DNA of 40,121 bases from an uncultured Bacteroidales bacterium (GCA_946616285.1 CAMOIT010000006.1:1-40121); one strand, 5' to 3'. Counted from the stretch's first letter, positions 9,015 to 18,046 are shown. Made by a program: numbers and translations. Notes: generated from the sequence alone by a model not told the origin.

Positions 9015-9587
9015 CTATTTCCCAAAGCATGAAAGGAAAAGATCCCTGTCTTTTGCGCCGGAAACCTTAATGCGTTCCTTGAGCCGGTAAATACGATTAT
9101 AGACGTAAGGTTTGTCCTTCCCGATAAGGGTGGAAATGGTGGTGGAAGAAAAGCCGGAAGCGGCAAAAAGGTACAGCAGAAAATCTTCTTCCTTCCACCT
9201 GGGGAAAGCTTCGCGGAGCTTTGACATCACGCCGTCGTAGCTTTCGTCAAGAGACTGTTCCAGCGACTTCTGCACCGACGGATCCGAACGCAGTCCCTCA
9301 ACTATCGACATTACTTCCTTGAGGATTTTGGGCTGCAGATTCTCGGTGCCTTCATAAATATAGTACTGCTCGCAGAGGCGGTCCAGGGCATCAACCGGGA
9401 TACCCTTGCGACCGCCTCTCTGCTGCAGCGCTCCAAGCCGGGCCTGAAGGTCTTCGGCCGTGGAGAGTATTTTTTCGTTTTCCTCGCGCTCCTGCAAAAG
9501 CTGCTTTTCAAGCTGGGCCTTCCGTGCCCAGAAGTAAAGCACCAGCGTGGCCAGGACGGCCGTAACAAGGAGCGCCAGGGGACCCAT
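9015..9587 (-). CDS. Membrane-anchored coiled-coil protein with C-terminal HTH, like the C-terminus of Bacteroidetes TPR-type regulators but lacking TPRs
   Basis: N-terminal TM (LALLVTAVLATLVLYFWARK), coiled coil, LREAFPRWKEEDFLLYLFAASGFSSTTISTLIGKDKPYVYNRIYRLKERIK. Confidence 0.65.
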   Translation of the reverse strand: MGPLALLVTAVLATLVLYFWARKAQLEKQLLQEREENEKILSTAEDLQARLGALQQRGGRKGIPVDALDRLCEQYYIYEGTENLQPKILKEVMSIVEGLRSDPSVQKSLEQSLDESYDGVMSKLREAFPRWKEEDFLLYLFAASGFSSTTISTLIGKDKPYVYNRIYRLKERIKVSGAKDRDLFLSCFGK

Positions 9588-9592
9588 AAAGG

Positions 9593-11131
9593 CTAAAGGT
9601 TGCGAAGGAGGTTGGTAAGGGAAACCTTCTTCTCGATCATGTCGCGGAGACTGTCGATAGGAACGCGCTCCTGGGTCATGGTGTCGCGGTCGCGGACGGT
9701 GACGCAGTTGTCCTTAAGCGTATCATGGTCGATGGTGACGCAGAAAGGAGTGCCGATTGCATCCTGCCTGCGATAGCGCTTGCCGATGGAATCCTTCTCG
9801 TCGTACTGGTAGGAGAAGTCGTACTTGAGCTCGTCGACCACCTTCTGGGCCACCTCGGGCAGGCCGTCCTTCTTCACGAGCGGCATCACGGCCACCTTGA
9901 TCGGGGCGAGCGGGGCGGGAATCTTCATCACGACGCGCTCCTCGCCGTTCTCGAGCTTCTCGACGGTGTAGGAATGGGCCATGACGGCGAGGCACATGCG
10001 GTCAACGCCGATGGACGTCTCAATGACATACGGGGTATAGGACACATTCTCCTCAGGATCAAAGTATTCGATCTTCTTGCCGGAGAACTTCTGGTGGTTG
10101 CCCAGGTCGAAGTTGGTGCGGCTGTGGATGCCTTCCAGCTCCTTGAAGCCGAAGGGGAAGTTGAACTCGATGTCGGTGGCGGCGTTGGCGTAGTGGGCCA
10201 GCTTCTCATGGTCGTGGAAGCGGTAGTTCTCCGCGCCCATGCCGAGGTTCACGTGCCACTTCATGCGGTGCTCCTTCCACTTCTTGAACCACTCGAGTTC
10301 GGTTCCGGGCTTGATGAAGAACTGCATTTCCATCTGCTCGAACTCCCTCATGCGGAAGATGAACTGACGGGCCACAATCTCGTTGCGGAAAGCCTTGCCT
10401 ATCTGGGCTATGCCGAAAGGAATCTTCATTCGACCTGTCTTCTGGACGTTAAGGTAGTTCACAAAGATGCCCTGGGCAGTCTCCGGACGCAGGTAAATGG
10501 TGCTGGCGCCGTCGGCCGTGGAACCCATTGAGGTCTGGAACATCAGGTTGAATTGACGGACCTCGGTCCAGTTGCAGGTGCCGGAAATGGGGCAGACGAT
10601 GTTGTTGTCGATGATGATCTGCCTGTATTCGGCAAGGTCGTTGGCCTTTTCGGCGGCTACATAACGGTCATGCACTGCATCCCACTTGGCCTTTTCGCGA
10701 AGGACGTTGGGGTTGGTGGCGCGGAACTGGGCTTCGTCGAAGGCTTCGCCGAATTTCTTGCGGCCCTTGGAAACTTCCTTCTCTATCTTTTCCTCGATCT
10801 TGCCAAGGAAATCTTCGATCAGAACATCGGCGCGATAACGCTTTTTGGAATCCTTATTGTCGATGAGGGGGTCGTTGAAGGCGCCCACGTGGCCGGATGC
10901 CTCCCAGATACGGGGGTGCATGAAGATGGCCGAATCGATGCCGACGATATTCTCGTTGAGGCGGGTCATCGCTTCCCACCAGTAATTCTTGATGTTGTTC
11001 TTGAGCTGCACGCCCATCTGGCCGTAGTCGTACACGGCAGCCAGGCCGTCGTAGATTTCGCTGGAGGGGAAGATGAATCCGTACTCCTTGCAATGGGCTA
11101 CAAGCACTTTGAAGAGTTCGTCCTGTGTCAT
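9593..11131 (-). CDS. glyS: Glycyl-tRNA synthetase, class II dimeric type
   Basis: Class II motifs, YLRPETAQGIFVNYLNV and IPFGIAQIGKAFRNEI, full-length 512 aa. Confidence 0.95.
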   Translation of the reverse strand: MTQDELFKVLVAHCKEYGFIFPSSEIYDGLAAVYDYGQMGVQLKNNIKNYWWEAMTRLNENIVGIDSAIFMHPRIWEASGHVGAFNDPLIDNKDSKKRYRADVLIEDFLGKIEEKIEKEVSKGRKKFGEAFDEAQFRATNPNVLREKAKWDAVHDRYVAAEKANDLAEYRQIIIDNNIVCPISGTCNWTEVRQFNLMFQTSMGSTADGASTIYLRPETAQGIFVNYLNVQKTGRMKIPFGIAQIGKAFRNEIVARQFIFRMREFEQMEMQFFIKPGTELEWFKKWKEHRMKWHVNLGMGAENYRFHDHEKLAHYANAATDIEFNFPFGFKELEGIHSRTNFDLGNHQKFSGKKIEYFDPEENVSYTPYVIETSIGVDRMCLAVMAHSYTVEKLENGEERVVMKIPAPLAPIKVAVMPLVKKDGLPEVAQKVVDELKYDFSYQYDEKDSIGKRYRRQDAIGTPFCVTIDHDTLKDNCVTVRDRDTMTQERVPIDSLRDMIEKKVSLTNLLRNL

Positions 11132-11158
11132 ATTGTTTTGTTTAATCTTTGTTCTTTA

Positions 11159-11212
11159 TGAGATTCTCTCGCTTCGCTCGGAATGACAACTTTGCTTCGC
11201 TCGGAATGACAA
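11159..11212. repeat. REP-like intergenic repeat (TGAGATTCTCTCGCTTCGCTCGGAATGACA plus a partial second copy)
   Basis: First 30 nt identical to 17921-17950; CTTCGCTCGGAATGACA repeats within the element. Confidence 0.75.
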
Positions 11213-11239
11213 TTCTGCAAATTTACGCTTTTTTTTAGA

Positions 11240-12094
11240 TTATTCGTCTGGCATAGTGATGGAATATTCGGTGCAGCCGTAGCCGGCGAAGTAGCCAAGG
11301 GCGCCTTCCACGTTGCCTGGGACATTATTGTAGGAGGACAGGATGGGGATGCTGGCCTGAATGGCGTCGGTGTCGAAAATGCGCCACACACCGGCCATAT
11401 CCTCATTCATGGAGCAGAATCGCAGGTGAACGGTTGTGCCTGCAGGGAAATAGCTGTGCACTTCCGTTTCGGAAAAGACTCTGGCGCCTCGAAGGATAAG
11501 AGCATTGGCATCAGCCCCGTCGGGAAGCTGCTCGTCGTCGATAAGGTTGAGCCTGGTGGGATAGAAAGTGCTGTCCACGCCGTGCACGCGGCTGAAGAAT
11601 TTGTAATAATTGTGCTCTCCGGGGGGATCTGTAAAATAGGCCCTGATGAGCCATGCCCTCTCGCGCTCACCGTATCTTTCCGTTTTCATGGACGTAAGAG
11701 GGACGGCAGCGGGGATGGTAGTCACCGCCCTGGCCTTATGGGTGGCTGTTTCCACCGTCAGGGTGTAGGTTTTTCCTTCCTCACCAATCATGCGGCTTGT
11801 GGTATATACATAAGGCGGCAGGCAGCCCTTCCAGGGCATTCCTGTAAGCAGGACCTCGTTTTCACCGTCGCTTATCGACACTTTAGCCCGGCGGATCACA
11901 TGGGCGTCCAGGGCATCGACATCCTGCTGCTCCTCGCCTGGCCTTATCGTAGTGGTAAGCTGCACCATCGGCGGCTGGCCTGAACAGATCCAGGCCTCTA
12001 CCACCAGGCGGTCTTCCTGAACCACTGCAGGTGGCTGCCCCTGACAGGCAGCAAGTACAGCCAGTGAAATCAATATGTAAGGAACTTTTGTCAT
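11240..12094 (-). CDS. DUF4249 family lipoprotein
   Basis: Lipobox VLAAC, EDRLVVEAWI, AKVSISDGENEVLL, YKFFSR pattern; partner TonB-dependent receptor immediately upstream. Confidence 0.85.
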   Translation of the reverse strand: MTKVPYILISLAVLAACQGQPPAVVQEDRLVVEAWICSGQPPMVQLTTTIRPGEEQQDVDALDAHVIRRAKVSISDGENEVLLTGMPWKGCLPPYVYTTSRMIGEEGKTYTLTVETATHKARAVTTIPAAVPLTSMKTERYGERERAWLIRAYFTDPPGEHNYYKFFSRVHGVDSTFYPTRLNLIDDEQLPDGADANALILRGARVFSETEVHSYFPAGTTVHLRFCSMNEDMAGVWRIFDTDAIQASIPILSSYNNVPGNVEGALGYFAGYGCTEYSITMPDE

Positions 12095-12098
12095 GCCG

Positions 12099-14096
12099 TT
12101 AAAATTTCAGTGAATAGCCGATGGAAGGCATAAAACGTATTCCGATGCCCTCGAAGCTGTATTTGAAACCCGTATCGCTTATTGAAAGATTGCGGTATAA
12201 GGGATTCTTGGCACCGAATACATTATACATTGAAAAATTCAGCGCATGGTCCACGATGCCGGTTTTTCCAAGATTGCAGGTTACGCCGATATCGGTACGT
12301 AAATACCAGGGCAGACGGGCGCTGTTATGGGGTCCGTACTCGATGAGCAGGTAATTGGACAGGAGGTAAATGTCGGTAGCCGGCGTGTAGGGAGTTCCTG
12401 TCGCAGCCAGGGAGGTCAGGGAGAAAACCCATCGGCCCAGCTTGTAGGAGGCCACAAGGTCGGCTTCGAATGTGCGTTCGTGGAAGGCGGGAAGCTCACC
12501 TTCTTCTGGGCTGAAAGTGCGCAGGGAACGTCCCCAGGACAGGGAAAGCCACCCTGTAACGGGACCGGACTTCTTGTGCAGCATCATATTGATGCCGAAA
12601 GCCCGGCCTTTCCCGCTTCGAAGAGCGCCCTCCAGCGAATACGGGCTGCTGATAATATCCACCAGTCCGTCCCTGTACTCCACCTGATTCTCAAGATTCT
12701 TGTAATACAGCTCGGCGGAAAGGCTGAAGCTGTCGTTCCAAAATGATACCTGGTGCTGAATGGAAGCGCCTAAACTGCGCTGCGGCCCGCAAACTGTTCC
12801 GGCAAGCATCCAGAATTCGAACGGCAGGCCTATTCCAGTGAAACCAGCCTGAGACAGGTTCTGATGGTAGAGGCCGAGCCTCATGGACAGTTTTCCGCCC
12901 CGGTGGAAATCCCACCCTACAGTGACCTCGGGACTCAGTTCAGGGACCCATTTCCCGTCAGGGCCATGCCACAGAATGGCTTTCATGGATGCGTCCAGGT
13001 CGAAACCTCCCCATTGTCTCATGTACCTGGCATAGACAGTGCCTTCCTGGCCGTACTGAATTTCGGGATTGTCGGCCATGCCGAAATAGGAGCCTTCGGA
13101 ATAAACCTGCTGCGGATGGGCGACATGGAAAAGGAAGGATCCGCCAAAATAAAGATGGGGATATCGCCACTGCAGGTCGTAGCCGGCAGTGGTTATCTTG
13201 GAAGGGATGGAGAAGTTTATAGCCGCATAAGACATCACCGGCGACAGGCCATAGTGCGTGACGAAGGCCTTATGCCGGAACTCGGCGCCGCCGGAAAGCG
13301 AATGGGAATGGTGGATGGCCGCCATGGCGTTGCGCCAGGGAAGGTCGACCGAAATCGTATTGAAATCGGTGGTGAGAATCACGGCATCGTCTCCGTAATA
13401 TGCATCGACCCAAAGTTTGTCCTTGTCCGACAGACGCCATATTCCGGTAAGGTTGGCGTCCGTGAAGCCGTATTTGATGTTGGAAGAATCAATGCGAAGG
13501 AACTTGCCGTACAGCAAATTAAGGTAGGAGCGCCGGACTGAAGCTGTGAATGAGCCCACTTTTCCCGTTGGCACAGTAACGCTGCCGCCCGCGGCAAGAA
13601 GCCCCATCGAGAATTCGCCTCCGAACTTTTGGGCCGGAGCCTGGGGCAGGACTATGTCCAGCTTTCCGCCCAGCCTGTTGGCCTCGGGGGCCGTCGTCGA
13701 ATAGTCCATGGCGCTGAAATGCGACGGATTGAAGACGGAGAAAAGGCCGAAAAGATGGGATGCCCCATAGATTGGCACTCCGCCGGAAGAAATCAGGTTA
13801 TGGGAATGATCGTTCCCCTGGATATGGATGCCTGCGTCTATTTCGGACGAAGCCTGCATGGAAGGAAGGTAACGGGAAATCCTTAACGGGTCGGTGCTTC
13901 CGAGAAATGCGGGGGTGGTTTTGAGAAGCTCGGCATCCAGCTTAATGGCGCCCTCGGAAAGCTTCAGCATGGACTCGTTTTTCCGCGAAATCAGCACAGA
14001 CTCCTCCAGAAACAGGGAATCGGTCTGCGCCTGCAAAGGCAGGGAACTTACCACTGCCAGAATAAAAAGCAAGGGTATGAGTTTACTCCCCTTCAC
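12099..14096 (-). CDS. TonB-dependent outer membrane receptor (DUF4249-associated)
   Basis: Signal peptide, plug-like ISRYLPSMQASSEIDAGIHIQGNDHSHNLISSGGVPIYGASHLFGLFSVFNP, beta-barrel-like C-terminus ending SLKF. Confidence 0.88.
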   Translation of the reverse strand: MKGSKLIPLLFILAVVSSLPLQAQTDSLFLEESVLISRKNESMLKLSEGAIKLDAELLKTTPAFLGSTDPLRISRYLPSMQASSEIDAGIHIQGNDHSHNLISSGGVPIYGASHLFGLFSVFNPSHFSAMDYSTTAPEANRLGGKLDIVLPQAPAQKFGGEFSMGLLAAGGSVTVPTGKVGSFTASVRRSYLNLLYGKFLRIDSSNIKYGFTDANLTGIWRLSDKDKLWVDAYYGDDAVILTTDFNTISVDLPWRNAMAAIHHSHSLSGGAEFRHKAFVTHYGLSPVMSYAAINFSIPSKITTAGYDLQWRYPHLYFGGSFLFHVAHPQQVYSEGSYFGMADNPEIQYGQEGTVYARYMRQWGGFDLDASMKAILWHGPDGKWVPELSPEVTVGWDFHRGGKLSMRLGLYHQNLSQAGFTGIGLPFEFWMLAGTVCGPQRSLGASIQHQVSFWNDSFSLSAELYYKNLENQVEYRDGLVDIISSPYSLEGALRSGKGRAFGINMMLHKKSGPVTGWLSLSWGRSLRTFSPEEGELPAFHERTFEADLVASYKLGRWVFSLTSLAATGTPYTPATDIYLLSNYLLIEYGPHNSARLPWYLRTDIGVTCNLGKTGIVDHALNFSMYNVFGAKNPLYRNLSISDTGFKYSFEGIGIRFMPSIGYSLKF

Positions 14097-15216
14097 TCTC
14101 CGCGGGTTTAAAATACTTGTTTATCCTTTCCGCCCAGCCCTTCAGCGATTCGGACAGGGCACTGTCGGAAAATTCGTCCCATGCACGTGAGGAGCCGTCT
14201 TCGAAAAGGAAGACAGGACTGATGTGCCAGTTTCCGGAGCCGTCCATATCCCGGAACACGTCCACGCCAAGGCGGGCCTGTCTGGTTATGCCGCCTTCGT
14301 AGAAAACATCCAGGAACAAATTTTCGTTAAGCTTGTCGGCCATTTCCTGCAGTTTTGTAAGGTCGGCACGGATTGAAGGGTATTCTTCCCTGCTCCGCTT
14401 CACAAGATCGGCGTCCAGGGTGCCGTGAATCTGGACCTGCCCGAGGAAATCGGCGGTAATTTTTGCCCAACCCGGCTGCTTCTCATTATCCCCCTGAAGT
14501 TCGCCGTCGAAAGATATAATCATCTTTCCGTCATGGCGAAGGAGGTAAGAAGATGTGGAAAGACCCGGCCTGTCTATCAGGAACTGGTTAATCGTAAGGC
14601 TGTAGCCAGCCATCTGCAAATTGCCGCTCAGATATAGCCGGTCCTTGTTTTCGTCAAGAATCCCGTCCCGGTCGCTGTCCCTTACGCTGATGTTGAGGGT
14701 TGACATTACCCGCGCCGACGTTTCATCGTTAAGGAACATTACCAGGCGACCCGGAACGCGCACTTTTACCTCGTCCCCGTCCACATTCACCTTATATACA
14801 TCGCTGTTGCTGCCGTAAATCATCTTGAAGGCGGCTCTTTTCCCCTCCGGATATGCTATTATGCTTACCTCGTTGGAGGCGGTGGAAGTGAATTCAAACT
14901 TGTGGTCGATTTCCTCGAAGTCGCCGCCGCCCATGTCGGGAAGCGCATAAACCGCATCCTCGCCTTCCTTATACCAGGAGTCGAAGACATCCGTGGACCC
15001 GGGATAGGTGCGCGACAGCCAGTCGATATGGTCGGTGAAGTCCAGCACGAAGTCCACTTCCCCGCCCCATTTGTCCACGTCAAGCTCGTCTACAAGGGTT
15101 TTTGCCGTCTTTTCAAGGATGTCCTCCTGTTCTTCCGGGGGAATTACCGGCTGCTCTCCCTGCTTGCAGGAAATGGCAAGCAGGCCCAATATAGCAATGT
15201 AATAATGAATCTTCAT
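14083..15216 (-). CDS. Lipoprotein of unknown function with a DxDxDGxxDxxxD calcium-binding-like motif
   Basis: Lipobox LAISC; DSDRDGILDENKD; overlaps the receptor gene by 14 bp. Confidence 0.7.
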   Translation of the reverse strand: MKIHYYIAILGLLAISCKQGEQPVIPPEEQEDILEKTAKTLVDELDVDKWGGEVDFVLDFTDHIDWLSRTYPGSTDVFDSWYKEGEDAVYALPDMGGGDFEEIDHKFEFTSTASNEVSIIAYPEGKRAAFKMIYGSNSDVYKVNVDGDEVKVRVPGRLVMFLNDETSARVMSTLNISVRDSDRDGILDENKDRLYLSGNLQMAGYSLTINQFLIDRPGLSTSSYLLRHDGKMIISFDGELQGDNEKQPGWAKITADFLGQVQIHGTLDADLVKRSREEYPSIRADLTKLQEMADKLNENLFLDVFYEGGITRQARLGVDVFRDMDGSGNWHISPVFLFEDGSSRAWDEFSDSALSESLKGWAERINKYFKPAESEGE

Positions 15217-15222
15217 GGCGGG

Positions 15223-16494
15223 TCAGACTGAATGTTTATGCTGTGTAGGTTTCCACTCCACTTTCATGAAAAGTGCTGCTATTGTAAGGGGGATAAAGGT
15301 GGCCATGGAGAAAGGGAACAGCAGTATGTACAGGAACTGTTTCCACTTGGGAGCGTCAAGATAAGGCATGCACTGGAAGACCAGCACGAGGCCGCAGAAA
15401 TACCCTGCAATGAAAGGATATACCCAGTTGGAGATGCAGTAGGTAAGGAATTCCGCATTAAAAACTTCGTACGGCATAGGATTGAAGGCCGCCCAGACCA
15501 GGCCCAGAATGGTGTAAAGGATGAACCAGATGAAGGAAAAAGCGGGGATGGGGGTGATGTGCATCATCATCCCCCACTTGGTGAAGGATGGCTTTCTGAA
15601 AAAACTGCGGTAAAGCTCGGCACCTTTTTTAAAAAATACCTGGTGGTCGCCTTTGGACCAGCGCAGCCTTTGCCGGCAGAAATCCCTGAAACGTACCGGC
15701 TGTTCGTCATAGAAGATGGCGTCGGGGCAGAATTGCACCTTTCCGTCCCTCGCGCACACTACGGTGGATATTTCAAGGTCTTCCGTAAGCGTCGTCGTAT
15801 AGGGCCACCCTCCGGCTTCCATAATGTGACGGGCCGAAACCAGATAGCCGGTACCGGAGGAGAAAGTTCCTATTCCAAGGCTTGATCGGCCGAAATTTAT
15901 CTGGCGCGACTCCCTCAGGTACATGTACCCGCTGGTGCCGGCAAGCCAGTTGTCGGAAAAGTTTTTGGGACAGCGGAAGCCTATTATCACATCTTCGCCG
16001 CAGTCGAAGGCTTTATTCATCTGTTTCACGTAGTCCTTGCCGGCAACATTGTCGGCGTCGAAAATGAAAAAGCCCTCGATTCCCATGTCTCCATACTCCG
16101 CCATTATCTTCTTGAAGGCATAGTCCAGGGCAAAGCCTTTACCCCTGAGGACAGGGTCAGTGCGCTGGAAAACTATGGCTCCCCTCTCCGCTGCCACAGT
16201 GGCCGTTGCATCCGTGCAGTTGTCCGCAACTACAAAGACACTTATTTTTTCGGCAGGATAATCCTGGGCCTTAATGCTGTCCAGAAGCTGCCCTATTACG
16301 GCTTCTTCGTCCTTTGCGGCAATGACGAAAGCGTACCGGTGATCTTTTTCTGCGTCCTTCCAGCGTTTCTTCGGGAGGATCACGCTCACCACTATATGAA
16401 ACATCTGGTTGAAATAGGCGACAGTAAGAACTACTATCACCACCTGGGTTATCAGGAAAAGAACCTTATAGAACGGAACTGTAAATAAAGGCAT
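15223..16494 (-). CDS. Membrane family 2 glycosyltransferase (processive-type motifs)
   Basis: ADNCTDAT, FDADN (DxD), TEDLEIS, QRLRW (QxxRW), N- and C-terminal TM segments. Confidence 0.9.
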   Translation of the reverse strand: MPLFTVPFYKVLFLITQVVIVVLTVAYFNQMFHIVVSVILPKKRWKDAEKDHRYAFVIAAKDEEAVIGQLLDSIKAQDYPAEKISVFVVADNCTDATATVAAERGAIVFQRTDPVLRGKGFALDYAFKKIMAEYGDMGIEGFFIFDADNVAGKDYVKQMNKAFDCGEDVIIGFRCPKNFSDNWLAGTSGYMYLRESRQINFGRSSLGIGTFSSGTGYLVSARHIMEAGGWPYTTTLTEDLEISTVVCARDGKVQFCPDAIFYDEQPVRFRDFCRQRLRWSKGDHQVFFKKGAELYRSFFRKPSFTKWGMMMHITPIPAFSFIWFILYTILGLVWAAFNPMPYEVFNAEFLTYCISNWVYPFIAGYFCGLVLVFQCMPYLDAPKWKQFLYILLFPFSMATFIPLTIAALFMKVEWKPTQHKHSV

Positions 16495-16497
16495 AGC

Positions 16498-17367
16498 CTA
16501 CGCTTGTTTGCGGGAAAACAGACGGTAACGGTGGCGGTCTTCAACTTCTACATCCTCCGGAAGCTCTTCCTGACGCTCCAGCAGCTCTTCAGGTTCTGCC
16601 AGGAGGCGCTCCATTTCGGCCAGGACCTTTACGAAATAGAAACCGTCGCAGAAACGTTCGTCCATCACTATGTCAAGCGGCATTGTCTTGGGTGAAGGAT
16701 TCAGTTTCCCCATGGAGACGAATATACCGGTGGTTCCCACGTCATATATATGATGGTAAATGGAAGGCCCGTTGATGGACTTCATATTCGTCAGGAAAAA
16801 GCTCGTGTGGAAGGGGCTGGCTTTGATGACAGGCGCGGGAAGCATGCCGTGCTTGTCCAGCCACAGAGCGGTTTTCACCAGAATTTTAAGGACAAAGTTT
16901 GGAGTAAATGTAAGCACCCTTGCCAGCTTGTCTGTTGAGTTGTTCGCATCTCTTGTGCTGTTCGCCCTGATTGCCTCGTTCATTTTGTCGCGAATCTCTT
17001 TTATGGACTCGTGCCCGGTGAATTCAAGTTTTACAAGGGAGTCCGACGCGGTTACGCTAAGGCTTTTTTTGACCACGAACGATACGCCGATGGATTTGCG
17101 GGCATAGATGCGCCCATTCATTACAAAGCGGTTGAGGCGGGGATAATGCGCATAGGTGCGGACCGAAGCCGCAACAAATAAATGCATATAGTTGTAGCTG
17201 TCCCCTGCCGCTCTTTGCGCCTTGATGAAACTGTCCATAGGTTCGCACGGGATGTCCCGGTGCACCATGTTCTGGGCATCGTAGCGCTTGGTCATTATGT
17301 GCGGGATTATCCGCTGGATCGGGTCGATACCTTTAAGACGTACTCCGTCGGGCCTGAATCCAAACAT
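16498..17367 (-). CDS. 2-oxoacid dehydrogenase E2/CAT-like acyltransferase-fold protein without lipoyl domain
   Basis: IDPIQRIIPHIMTKRYDA, PRLNRFV, PFHTSFFLTNMKSI, IVMDERFCDGFYF (cf. DHRxxDG). Confidence 0.7.
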   Translation of the reverse strand: MFGFRPDGVRLKGIDPIQRIIPHIMTKRYDAQNMVHRDIPCEPMDSFIKAQRAAGDSYNYMHLFVAASVRTYAHYPRLNRFVMNGRIYARKSIGVSFVVKKSLSVTASDSLVKLEFTGHESIKEIRDKMNEAIRANSTRDANNSTDKLARVLTFTPNFVLKILVKTALWLDKHGMLPAPVIKASPFHTSFFLTNMKSINGPSIYHHIYDVGTTGIFVSMGKLNPSPKTMPLDIVMDERFCDGFYFVKVLAEMERLLAEPEELLERQEELPEDVEVEDRHRYRLFSRKQA

Positions 17368-17385
17368 AGGCTAAAGCTTTAATTG

Positions 17386-17408
17386 TTTATAACTTACAAA
17401 GTTATAAA
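17386..17408. promoter_or_regulatory. Perfect 10-3-10 inverted repeat overlapping a promoter -7 element (candidate operator)
   Basis: TTTATAACTT-ACA-AAGTTATAAA; contains TAACTTTG on the minus strand. Confidence 0.5.
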
Positions 17409-17428
17409 TTTTCGGCCTATTCACCAAA
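17397..17428 (-). promoter_or_regulatory. Bacteroidetes-type promoter (TTTG-N20-TAACTTTG) upstream of the five-gene cluster
   Basis: Minus-strand TAACTTTG at 17397-17404 and TTTG at 17425-17428. Confidence 0.5.
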
Positions 17429-17908
17429 AACAGAGACAGGAAGGGCTTCGCGGATGGAAGAACGGAGGATTTCAAGAAGAGGGATACGGGCGAAATCGCG
17501 TTCAGCTATGCGGGGATGAGGAATAGTCAGATCTTTATTATTAATGGTGAAAGTACCGTAGACAAGTATGTCTATATCGATTATCCTGTCGTGGTATATC
17601 CTGTTGCCGCTTTCGTCGTAAATCGGCTCCGACAGGTCCCGGCCCATGGCTTTTTCTATTTCCTTGACCTTTCTAAGAATATCCATTGCAGCCTCTTCAG
17701 GAGTGCCTGCGCGGGGCGGCCTGTACATTACGCACATGTTAAGGAAAGGCTGCCCCTCGAAGCCCCAGGCCGGGGTTTCCATTATGCGGGAAATTCTTTC
17801 CGGATGCATGCCGAAAGCATCGTCCAGAAGGTTGACCGCCCTGAGGAGGTTGATTTCACGCTCCCCGACGTTGGACCCGAGGCCCAGGTATACATCCACT
17901 CTTTCCAT
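17417..17908 (-). CDS. folK: 2-amino-4-hydroxy-6-hydroxymethyldihydropteridine diphosphokinase (HPPK)
   Basis: VYLGLGSNVGEREINL, ETPAWGF, IDIDILVYG, IPHPRIAERDFARIPLLEI. Confidence 0.93.
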   Translation of the reverse strand: MERVDVYLGLGSNVGEREINLLRAVNLLDDAFGMHPERISRIMETPAWGFEGQPFLNMCVMYRPPRAGTPEEAAMDILRKVKEIEKAMGRDLSEPIYDESGNRIYHDRIIDIDILVYGTFTINNKDLTIPHPRIAERDFARIPLLEILRSSIREALPVSVFGE

Positions 17909-17920
17909 AACAATAATGCC

Positions 17921-18046
17921 TGAGATTCTCTCGCTTCGCTCGGAATGACATTAATTTGTCATACGCTCGAAATGACATTAATTTGTCATACGCTCGGGAT
18001 GACATTAATTTGTCATACCGAGGGCCGAAGGGCCGAGTGTATCTCA
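17921..18046. repeat. REP-like intergenic repeat with three tandem 27-bp units
   Basis: TGAGAT...ATCTCA termini; CGCTCGRRATGACATTAATTTGTCATA at 17937-17963, 17964-17990, 17991-18017. Confidence 0.85.

Noticed and set aside
9725-11161. Plus-strand ORFs of 268 and 202 aa
   Set aside because: Antisense to glyS, which is intact and well conserved
16022-16030. TGTTTCACG, a parS half-site
   Set aside because: Not followed by the second palindrome arm (continues TAGTCC); inside the GT2 gene
17937-18017. Possible CRISPR array (three regularly spaced repeats)
   Set aside because: Repeats are directly tandem with no unique spacers and no cas genes in the window; fits a REP-type tandem expansion
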